Source: Streptomyces diastaticus subsp. diastaticus (lineage in GTDB: Bacteria > Actinomycetota > Actinomycetes > Streptomycetales > Streptomycetaceae). From it: a DNA stretch of 64,000 nt. The notes under the pieces were generated by a model. It was not told the origin of the DNA. It saw only the letters and a program-made list of their open reading frames with translations, and did no database searches. This document shows positions 56,684-64,000 of this stretch, piece by piece. Positions within the stretch are counted from its first letter, which is position 1, and each line of letters starts with the position of its first letter. Both the position numbers and the translations under genes were made by a program. Where the stretch lies: NCBI RefSeq assembly GCF_011170125.1, contig NZ_BLLN01000005.1, forward strand, positions 682,001 through 746,000, given 5' to 3'.

Positions 56684-58459
56684 TCAGGACTTGACGTGGA
56701 TGCGCTCCCCGCCGTCCCCGTCGTCCTCGGGACCGGTGATGCCGATGGGGTCACCGGCGCTCTCGGGCCCCTGACCGGGGCCGATGCGGATCTCGAAGTC
56801 GCCGTCGTACTTCTCGTGACCGGCGACGACGGCCATCTCGACCGCCTCGTTGCCCATCACGCCCCGCACGATGAGCGGGTCGCGGCGCAGGTCGCGCATG
56901 AGGGCGACGCACATGCCGATCATCACCAGGACGAACGGCGCGGCGACCAGGATGGTGAGGTTCTGCAGTCCGGTCAGAGCGTCGCCCTCACCGTCGCCGA
57001 TCAGCAGCATGATGGCGGCGACCGCTCCGGTGACGACGCCCCAGAAGATGACGACGAACCGGCCCGGCTCCAGGCGGCCCTTCTGCGAGAGGGTGCCCAT
57101 CACGATGGAGGCGGCGTCGGCGCCGGAGACGAAGAAGATGCCGACCAGGAGCATCACCAGGACGCTGGTGACGGTGGCGACCGGGTACTCGGCGAGGACG
57201 CCGAAGAGCTGGGCCTCCTGGGAGGCGTCGGCGGCGAGCCGGCCCTCCTCCGACAGGCTCATCGCGCTGGTGCCGAAGATCGCGAACCAGATGAGGCTGA
57301 CGGTGCTCGGCACCAGGATGACGCCGCCGACGAACTGGCGGATGGTGCGGCCCCGGCTGATCCGGGCGATGAACATGCCCACGAACGGCGTCCAGGAGAT
57401 CCACCAGGCCCAGTAGAAGACCGTCCACGAGCCGAGCCAGTCGCCGACCCCCTCGCCGGCGGCGGCCTCGGTGCGGCCGATGAGCTGCGGAAGGTCCTGG
57501 AGGTAGGCGCCGATGGAGGTCGGCAGCATGTCCAGCATGATGACGGTCGGCCCGGCGACGAAGACGAAGAGGGCGAGCAGCAGGGCCAGCACCATGTTGA
57601 TGTTGGAGAGCCACTGGATGCCGCGTTCGACGCCGGAGACGGCGGAGGCGACGAAGCCCAGGGTCAGCACGGCGATGATGACGACGAGCAGGCCCGTCCC
57701 GGCCACCGAGAGCCAGTCCAGCTCCTCGATGCCGCTGCCGATCTGGAGGGCGCCGAGGCCGAGCGAGGCGGCCGAGCCGAAGAGGGTCGCGAAGATGGCG
57801 ATGATGTCGATGACGCGGCCCCAGACGCCGCGGGCCCGCTTCTCACCGATGAGCGGCTCGAAGACCGCGCTGATGGTCTGGCGACGGCGCCGCCGGAACG
57901 TGCTGTAGGCGATGGCGAGGCCGACCACGGCGTAGATCGCCCACGGGTGGAGCGTCCAGTGGAAGAGGGTGGTCGCCATCGCTGTCTGCATGGCCTCGCC
58001 GGCGTCGGCCGGGTCGGTGCCGGGCGGCGGATCGGCGAAGTGGGCGAGCGGTTCGCTGACGCCGAAGAACATCAGGCCGATGCCCATGCCGGCGCTGAAC
58101 ATCATGGCGATCCAGGAGACGGTCCGGAACTCCGGCTCCTCCCCCTCGGCGCCCAGGGTGATCTTGCCGTAACGGCTCATCGCCAGCCAGAGGGCGAAGA
58201 CGACGAAGCCGGTGGCGGCCAGCATGAAGGCCCAGCCGCCGTTGTGGATGAGCCAGTTCAGCATCGTGCTGGAGGCGGACTCCAGCGCGTCGGTGGCCAG
58301 CGCGCCCCACAGGACGAAAGCCAGGGTGAGGGCCGCGGTGACACCGAACACGATGCGGTCGGTGGTCGGCCCGCTACGTTCGGCGGGGCCGCCGGGCGGG
58401 GTGTCAGGCGCGAGCTTGGGGCCGTCGCCGGCCTCTGGTGTGTGCTTGTCGCGCGTCAC
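56684..58459 (-). CDS. BCCT-family betaine/choline/carnitine transporter
   Basis: A 591-residue sodium-coupled transporter for quaternary ammonium compounds, usually taken up as osmoprotectants. It has 12 helices, with the family's Trp-rich substrate segment WTVFYWAWWISWTPFVGMFIARISRGRT (helix 8), the Gly-rich MMFSAGMGIGLMFFGVSEPL (helix 3), and the FHWTLHPWAIYAVVG motif. A hydrophilic C-terminal tail with acidic residues may sense osmolarity. Start: GTG at 58459, eight bases after AAAGG, is preferred to the GTG at 58468. It is divergent from the MerR gene with a 42-bp palindrome between them. Confidence 0.94.
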   Translation of the reverse strand: MTRDKHTPEAGDGPKLAPDTPPGGPAERSGPTTDRIVFGVTAALTLAFVLWGALATDALESASSTMLNWLIHNGGWAFMLAATGFVVFALWLAMSRYGKITLGAEGEEPEFRTVSWIAMMFSAGMGIGLMFFGVSEPLAHFADPPPGTDPADAGEAMQTAMATTLFHWTLHPWAIYAVVGLAIAYSTFRRRRRQTISAVFEPLIGEKRARGVWGRVIDIIAIFATLFGSAASLGLGALQIGSGIEELDWLSVAGTGLLVVIIAVLTLGFVASAVSGVERGIQWLSNINMVLALLLALFVFVAGPTVIMLDMLPTSIGAYLQDLPQLIGRTEAAAGEGVGDWLGSWTVFYWAWWISWTPFVGMFIARISRGRTIRQFVGGVILVPSTVSLIWFAIFGTSAMSLSEEGRLAADASQEAQLFGVLAEYPVATVTSVLVMLLVGIFFVSGADAASIVMGTLSQKGRLEPGRFVVIFWGVVTGAVAAIMLLIGDGEGDALTGLQNLTILVAAPFVLVMIGMCVALMRDLRRDPLIVRGVMGNEAVEMAVVAGHEKYDGDFEIRIGPGQGPESAGDPIGITGPEDDGDGGERIHVKS

Positions 58460-58725
58460 AGGCGGCACCTTTCGGGGTGGACGTGGATGGGGGACAAAGG
58501 GACATGTACGCGCTGACGCCTACCACAGAGCCGCGCCCGGACGGGTCGGCGACGGCGGGTGTCGAACGGTTCCCGCCGTCAGGCGGTACGTACGGCCTGC
58601 CGGCCGGGGGACCTGGGCGGGCGCGGGCCCAGGGGCCGCAGCACTTCGCCCCTGCCCAGACCGGCGCTCCTTGCACCTGTGAAAAGCGGGGATTCTGTGC
58701 GGGTGCGGACGCTCCCCTCCGGCCA

Positions 58726-58767
58726 CGCGGCGGCCAAGGCCGGACATGTCCGGCCTTGGCCGCCGCG
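58726..58767. repeat. 42-bp perfect palindrome without spacer
   Basis: Every base from 58726 to 58767 pairs with its mirror; the centre is ACATGT and the arms (21 bases) begin CGCGGCGGCC. It lies between two divergent gene starts, where a terminator is not expected. Confidence 0.9.
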
Positions 58768-58804
58768 GTACGCGCCACTCCGCCTCCTCGTGCGCCGTGG
58801 CCAC

Positions 58805-58833
58805 TTTCACCACACTGGTGAGACAGCAATACT
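58805..58833 (+). promoter_or_regulatory. MerR gene promoter with palindromic operator
   Basis: TTTCAC (58805-58810) and AATACT (58828-58833) are 17 bp apart. The palindrome TCACCA-CAC-TGGTGA (58807-58821) overlaps the -35 and spacer, suggesting autoregulation of the MerR gene that follows. Confidence 0.6.
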
Positions 58834-58858
58834 GTTGCACTCCAGAGGAGGCGCTGAC

Positions 58859-59599
58859 ATGACGACGGAGACCGGCGAGCCCACGCTCACGATCGACGAG
58901 CTGGCCGCCCGGACGGGCGTCACCGTCCGCACCATCCGCTTCTACTCCACCCGCGGCCTGCTGCCGCCCCCGGTGATCGGCCCTCGCCGGGTGGGCCGCT
59001 ACGGCCCGGCGCACCTGTCGCGGCTGGCGCTCATCGAGGACCTCCAGCACCAGGGCCTGACCCTGGCCGCGATCGAGCGGTACCTGGAGCGGCTCCCCGC
59101 CGACCTGAGCGACCAGGACCTGGCGCTGCACCGGGCGCTGGTCGCCGCCTGGGTGCCGGACAGCGCCGAGGAGGTTTCGCGGGCGGAGCTGGAGCGCCGG
59201 GCCGGGCGGCCGCTGTCCGGGCAGGACGTGGCGCGGCTGACCGCGATGGGGTCGCTGGCGGGCACCGGGGCCCCGGAGACCTTCCTGGTCGACCCGGGGA
59301 TGCTGCGGCTCGGGCTGCAACTGCTGGACGTGCCCATCGCGCACGAGGCGACCCTGGCGGCCCGGGCCATCCTCATGGAGCACGCCCGCTCGGCCGCGGC
59401 GGAGCTGTCACGGCTGTTCAAGGACGAGGTGTGGGGGGCGGCCGAGTCCTCCGGCGACCCGGGCGAGGTGGAGCGGATCAAGTCGCTCTCGGCCCACATG
59501 CAGCCGCTGGTGGTGCAGGCGCTGGTGACGACTTTCCAGCGCTCCCTCCGCGACGAGCTGCGGAGCTGGCTCCCGGCGGGCCGGGACCGGCAGGTGTAG
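58859..59599 (+). CDS. MerR-family transcriptional regulator
   Basis: A 246-residue regulator. The N-terminal winged helix reads LTIDELAARTGVTVRTIRFYSTRGLLPPPVIGPRRVGRYGPAHLSRLALIEDLQHQGLTLAAIERYLERL (residues 10-80), the MerR fold. A 160-residue C-terminal ligand domain follows with no Cys cluster, so it is not a metal or SoxR-type sensor. ATG at 58859 has AGGAGG seven bases upstream. It is divergent from the BCCT gene. A palindrome over its own promoter suggests autoregulation. A hairpin terminator follows. Confidence 0.9.
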   Translation: MTTETGEPTLTIDELAARTGVTVRTIRFYSTRGLLPPPVIGPRRVGRYGPAHLSRLALIEDLQHQGLTLAAIERYLERLPADLSDQDLALHRALVAAWVPDSAEEVSRAELERRAGRPLSGQDVARLTAMGSLAGTGAPETFLVDPGMLRLGLQLLDVPIAHEATLAARAILMEHARSAAAELSRLFKDEVWGAAESSGDPGEVERIKSLSAHMQPLVVQALVTTFQRSLRDELRSWLPAGRDRQV

Positions 59600-59615
59600 G
59601 GCGGGACCGACGCGA

Positions 59616-59651
59616 GTGCCCCCGTACGCCGCGGCATGCGTACGGGGGCAC
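59616..59651. terminator. Bidirectional hairpin between MerR and fadB-like genes
   Basis: Fourteen-bp arms GTGCCCCCGTACGC (59616-59629) and complement (59638-59651), eight-base loop, between convergent stops. Confidence 0.82.
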
Positions 59652-59669
59652 CGGTGCGAGGGGAGCGGG

Positions 59670-61850
59670 TCAGTCGGTGAAACGCTCGCCCTTCTCTGCC
59701 TTGGCCACCAGCAGCGCCGGGGGCGCGAACCGCTCGCCGTAGGTGGCGGCCAGCTCCTCGGCGCGGGCCACGAAGCCGGGCAGGCCGCCCTCGTAGCCGT
59801 TGATGTACTGGAGGATGCCGCCGGTCCAGGCGGGGAAGCCGATGCCCATGATGGAGCCGATGTTGGCGTCGGCGACCGACGTGAGCACGCCTTCCTCGAC
59901 GAGGCGGACGGTGTCCAGGGCCTCCGCGAAGAGCATCCGCTCCTGCATGTCCCGGAACGGGATGGTGGTGCCCGGGCGGGTGAAGTGCTCGCGCAGGCCC
60001 GGCCAGAGCCCGGCGCGGGAGCCGTCCTCGGCGTAGTCGTAGAATCCGGCGCCGCCGCTGCGGCCGGTGCGGCCGAACTCGTCGACCATCCGGTCCACCA
60101 CGGCGTCGGCGGGGTGGCCGGGCCAGGTGCCGCCGGCCTCCTCGATCGCCTTCTTCGTCTCGTTGCGGATCTTGCGCGGCAGGGTGAGGGTCAGCTCGTC
60201 GACCAGGGAGAGGACCTTGGCCGGGTAGCCGGCCTGGGCGGCGGCCTGCTCCACGGAGACCGGGTCGAGGCCCTCGCCGACCATGGCGACGCCCTCGTTG
60301 ATGAAGTGGCCGATGACCCGGGAGGTGAAGAAGCCCCGGGAGTCGTTGACCACGATCGGGGTCTTCTTGATCTGCCGGACCAGGTCGAAGGCGCGGGCCA
60401 GCGCCACGTCGCCGGTCCGCCCGCCCTTGATGATCTCCACCAGCGGCATCTTGTCGACCGGCGAGAAGAAGTGCAGCCCGATGAAGTCCTCCTGCCGCTT
60501 CACGCCCTCGGCGAGGGCGGTGATGGGCAGGGTGGAGGTGTTGGAGCACATAAGTGCGTCGGGGGCGACGACGTCCTGGATCTCCTGGAACACCTTGTGC
60601 TTGAGCGAGGTGTCCTCGAAGACGGCCTCGATCACCGCGTCGCACCCGGCGAGGTCGGCGGCCTCGGCGGTCGGCGTGATCCGGGCGAGCACCGCGTCCG
60701 CCTTCTCGCGGGTGGTACGGCCCCGCGAGACGGCCTTGTCGCAGAGCTTCTCGGAGTACGCCTTGCCCTTGGCGGCCGCCTGCGGGGTGACGTCCTTGAG
60801 GACGACCTCGATGCCGGCGCGGGCACAGGAGTAGGCGATGCCGGCGCCCATCATCCCGGCACCGAGGACGGCGACCTTGCGGACGGTGGAACGCTCCACG
60901 CCGGCGGGCCGGTTGGCGCCGGAGTTGACGGCCTGGAGGTCGAAGAAGAACGCCTGGATCATGTTCTTGGCGATCTGCCCGGTGACCAGCTCGGTGAAGT
61001 AGCGGGCCTCGATGACCTGGGCCGTCTCGAAGTCGACCTGCGAGCCCTCGACGGCGGCCGCCAGGATGTTGCGCGGGGCCGGGTAGGGGGCGCCGGAGGT
61101 CTGCTTCTTGAGGTTGGCGGGGAACGCCGGCAGGTTGGCGGCGAACTTGGGGTGCGCCGGGGTGCCGCCGGGGATGCGGTAGCCCTTGACGTCCCAGGGC
61201 TGGGCCGACTCGGGGTTCGCGTCGATGAAGGCGCGGGCGTCCACCAGCATCTGCTCGGGCGTCTCGGCGACCGCGTGCACGAGGCCGTTGTCGAGGGCGC
61301 GGCGGGGGCTGTACTGGGTGCCCTTCAGGAGCAGCTTGAGCAGCGCGTCGGTGACGCCGAGCAGCCGCACGGTGCGGGTCACGCCGCCGCCGGCCGGCAG
61401 CAGGCCGAGGGTGACCTCGGGCAGGCCGATCTTGGAACCGGGGGCGTCCAGGGCGATGCGGTGGTGGCAGGCGAGGGCGATCTCGTAGCCGCCGCCGAGG
61501 GCCGCGCCGTTGATGGCGGCGACGACCGGCTTGCCGAGGGTCTCGATGCGGCGCAGCGCCTTCTTGATGGCGAGGCCGCGCTCGAAGATCTCCTGGGCCT
61601 GTTCGGGCGTGGCCCGGATCATGTCCTTGAGGTCGCCGCCGGCGAAGAAGGTCTTCTTCGCGGAGGTGACGATGATCCCGCGGATGGTGTCCTTCTGGGC
61701 CTCCGCGCGGTCGGCGATCTCGCCGATCGAGCGGATGAAGGCCGCGTTCATGGTGTTGGCGGACTGGGCCGGGTCGTCGAGGACGAGCGTGACGACGCCG
61801 GTGTCGTCCTGCTCCCAGCGGATGGTCGACGCGGTGGTGGACTCACTCAT
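59670..61850 (-). CDS. Trifunctional-type beta-oxidation enzyme (FadB/FadJ-like)
   Basis: A 726-residue fusion: an enoyl-CoA hydratase domain (residues about 12-190, with TFFAGGDLKDM and the Glu pair in GGGYEIALACHHRI/LPEVTLGLLPAGGG), then the 3-hydroxyacyl-CoA dehydrogenase NAD domain (VAVLGAGMMGAGIAYSCARAG near residue 330) with the catalytic His in GLHFFSPVDKMPLVEI, then two C-terminal 3HCDH domains. It performs hydration and oxidation of enoyl-CoA in fatty-acid beta-oxidation. Start ATG at 61850 follows GGAGCAG. The thiolase gene lies directly upstream, so this is a fadBA-type operon. Confidence 0.95.
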   Translation of the reverse strand: MSESTTASTIRWEQDDTGVVTLVLDDPAQSANTMNAAFIRSIGEIADRAEAQKDTIRGIIVTSAKKTFFAGGDLKDMIRATPEQAQEIFERGLAIKKALRRIETLGKPVVAAINGAALGGGYEIALACHHRIALDAPGSKIGLPEVTLGLLPAGGGVTRTVRLLGVTDALLKLLLKGTQYSPRRALDNGLVHAVAETPEQMLVDARAFIDANPESAQPWDVKGYRIPGGTPAHPKFAANLPAFPANLKKQTSGAPYPAPRNILAAAVEGSQVDFETAQVIEARYFTELVTGQIAKNMIQAFFFDLQAVNSGANRPAGVERSTVRKVAVLGAGMMGAGIAYSCARAGIEVVLKDVTPQAAAKGKAYSEKLCDKAVSRGRTTREKADAVLARITPTAEAADLAGCDAVIEAVFEDTSLKHKVFQEIQDVVAPDALMCSNTSTLPITALAEGVKRQEDFIGLHFFSPVDKMPLVEIIKGGRTGDVALARAFDLVRQIKKTPIVVNDSRGFFTSRVIGHFINEGVAMVGEGLDPVSVEQAAAQAGYPAKVLSLVDELTLTLPRKIRNETKKAIEEAGGTWPGHPADAVVDRMVDEFGRTGRSGGAGFYDYAEDGSRAGLWPGLREHFTRPGTTIPFRDMQERMLFAEALDTVRLVEEGVLTSVADANIGSIMGIGFPAWTGGILQYINGYEGGLPGFVARAEELAATYGERFAPPALLVAKAEKGERFTD

Positions 61851-61897
61851 GTGTGGCTGCTCCGTGTGGGCGGGCGGAAGGGCGGGGGCGCGGGCGG

Positions 61898-63112
61898 TCA
61901 GAGGCGTTCGACGATGGTGGCGACGCCCATGCCGCCGCCGACGCAGAGGGTGGCCAGGCCGTACCGCTTGTCCTGCCGCTCCAGTTCGTCGATGAGGGTG
62001 CCGAGGATCATCGCGCCGGTGGCGCCGAGGGGGTGCCCGAGCGCGATGGCCCCGCCGTTGACGTTGACCTTGTCCAGGCTCAGCCCCATGTCCTTGACGA
62101 AGCGCAGGACCACACCGGCGAACGCCTCGTTGATCTCGACGAGGTCGATGTCGTCGATGGTCAGCCCGGCCTTGGCGAGCGCCTTGCGGGTGGCCGGGGC
62201 GGGGCCGGTGAGCATGATGGTGGGCTCCGAGCCGGAGACGGCGGCGGAGACGATCCGGGCGCGCGGCGTCAGGCCGTACCGCTCGCCGGTCTCGCGGTTG
62301 CCGACGGCGACCAGGGAGGCGCCGTCCACGATGCCGGAGGAGTTGCCCGCGTGGTGGACGTGGTCGATCTTCTCCACCCAGTGGTACTTCTGGAGCGCCA
62401 CGGCGTCGAAGCCGCCGAGGTCGCCGATGCCCGCGAAGGACGGCTTGAGGGCGGCGAGGGAGTCGGCGGTGGTGCCGGGCCGCAGGTGCTCGTCGTGGTC
62501 GAGGACGGTCAGGCCGTTGCGGTCGCGGACGGGCACGACCGAGCGGGCGAACCGGCCCTCCTTCCAGGCGGTGGCGGCACGCTCCTGGGAGAGAGCGGCG
62601 TACTCGTCCACGTCGCGGCGGCTGAAACCCTCGATGGTGGCGATGAGGTCGGCACCGATGCCCTGCGGGGCGAAGCCGGTCTCGAAGCTGGTCATCGGGT
62701 CCATCGCCCAGGCGCCGCCGTCGGAGCCCATGGAGACACGGGACATCGACTCGACGCCGCCCGCGAGGACCAGGTCCTCCCAGCCCGAGCGGACCTTGGC
62801 GGCGGCGAGGTTGACCGCTTCCAGACCCGAGGCGCAGAAGCGGTTCTCCTGGACGCCCGCGACGGTGTCCGGCAGCCCGGCGGCGATGGCCGCGATCCGG
62901 GCGATGTCGGAGCCCTGGTCGCCGATGGGGCTGACCACGCCGAGGACGATGTCGTCGACGGCCGCCGGGTCGAGGTCGGGGAAGCGGGCGCGGATCTCGC
63001 GGATGAGGCCCACGACGAGGTCGATCGGCTTGGTGCCGTGCAGGGAGCCGTTGGCCTTGCCGCGACCGCGCGGGGTGCGGATCGCGTCGTAGACGTACGC
63101 TTCGGTGGTCAA
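61898..63112 (-). CDS. Acetyl-CoA C-acyltransferase (thiolase)
   Basis: A 404-residue thiolase that cleaves 3-ketoacyl-CoA. The first catalytic Cys is in [16 protein letters not shown], the later ones in [25 protein letters not shown] (His) and CVGGGMGVA (second Cys). The likely start is TTG at 63112, eight bases after AAAGG, which gives [16 protein letters not shown], the normal thiolase opening; the longer frame is Arg/Pro noise. It lies upstream of the FadB-like gene (47 bp) and downstream of the acyl-CoA dehydrogenase. Confidence 0.93.
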   Translation of the reverse strand: MTTEAYVYDAIRTPRGRGKANGSLHGTKPIDLVVGLIREIRARFPDLDPAAVDDIVLGVVSPIGDQGSDIARIAAIAAGLPDTVAGVQENRFCASGLEAVNLAAAKVRSGWEDLVLAGGVESMSRVSMGSDGGAWAMDPMTSFETGFAPQGIGADLIATIEGFSRRDVDEYAALSQERAATAWKEGRFARSVVPVRDRNGLTVLDHDEHLRPGTTADSLAALKPSFAGIGDLGGFDAVALQKYHWVEKIDHVHHAGNSSGIVDGASLVAVGNRETGERYGLTPRARIVSAAVSGSEPTIMLTGPAPATRKALAKAGLTIDDIDLVEINEAFAGVVLRFVKDMGLSLDKVNVNGGAIALGHPLGATGAMILGTLIDELERQDKRYGLATLCVGGGMGVATIVERL

Positions 63113-63150
63113 GACTTGAGCCTTTCGGGGAGTGCGGAGCGGCGGGCCGG

Positions 63151-64000
<850 letters not shown>

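Larger units (their letters stand above)
58460..58858. other. Divergent intergenic region with 42-bp palindrome
   Basis: About 400 bp. It holds the BCCT ribosome site, a 42-bp perfect palindrome (58726-58767), and the MerR promoter with its own palindrome (58807-58821). No coding content is evident. Confidence 0.6.

Noticed and set aside
58726..58767. 42-bp palindrome as a simple transcription terminator
   Set aside because: Both flanking genes start here and point away, so no transcript is expected to end at this place.

Overview
The window is about 72% G+C, with GTG/ATG starts, purine-rich Shine-Dalgarno sites, heavy third-position GC, and gene families that point to a Streptomyces chromosome (conservon, squalene-hopene cyclase operon, RheA/Hsp18 pair, SCO6745-type protein). 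It contains about 60 protein genes, one tRNA, at least two decayed genes and no sign of phage, insertion sequence, CRISPR or rRNA. Gene order idi - zitB - lipid/export cluster - hopanoid operon matches, from memory, the S. coelicolor SCO6750-SCO6771 neighbourhood.

Region 1 (1-7.5 kb): heat-shock pair rheA/hsp18 with a perfect RheA operator between them, a DUF2267 protein, a mannose-6-phosphate isomerase-like enzyme coupled to a short-chain dehydrogenase, two linked exported proteins sharing a repeated domain, and tRNA-Pro(GGG). Region 2 (7.6-14 kb): a transketolase split into two genes behind a MerR-type promoter, an MFS exporter, small enzymes, and a DinB protein. Region 3 (12.8-16.7 kb): a conservon (cvnA-D) plus a GAF protein. 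Region 4 (17-22.9 kb): a wrecked dienelactone hydrolase, an MBL-fold hydrolase, an NTF2-like protein, a GDSL hydrolase, a tyrosine phosphatase, and an XRE-cupin regulator coupled to a tiny membrane protein.

Region 5 (22.9-32.8 kb): the complete hopanoid operon read leftwards, hpnC-hpnD-(33-residue ORF)-hpnE-prenyl synthase-shc-hpnG-hpnH-hpnO. It makes squalene from farnesyl diphosphate, cyclises it to hopene and adds a C5 side chain that is finally aminated. Region 6 (33.2-40.3 kb): a seven-gene minus-strand operon with two CDP-alcohol phosphotransferases, a nucleotidyltransferase, a glycerol-1-phosphate-dehydrogenase-like enzyme, a family 2 glycosyltransferase and a TagGH-like ABC exporter. 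It looks like a pathway for an uncharacterised phospho-polyol glycolipid or polymer, and is the best candidate here for an undescribed system.

Region 7 (40.3-46 kb): the zinc exporter zitB behind a Zur-box-like site, idi (isopentenyl diphosphate isomerase, feeding the hopanoid pathway), a regulatory ATPase, an enoyl-CoA hydratase and an SCO6745-family protein. Region 8 (46-52.6 kb): tex, a sodium/glutamate-type symporter, an ABC-F protein and a decayed methyltransferase. Region 9 (52.7-64 kb): a MoxR/VWA pair, a D-amino-acid oxidase, a BCCT transporter, a MerR regulator, and a fatty-acid beta-oxidation set (fadB-like, thiolase, acyl-CoA dehydrogenase) that runs off the right edge.

A recurring theme is genes without a Shine-Dalgarno site but with a -10-like hexamer 6-7 bases before the start codon, suggesting leaderless mRNAs.
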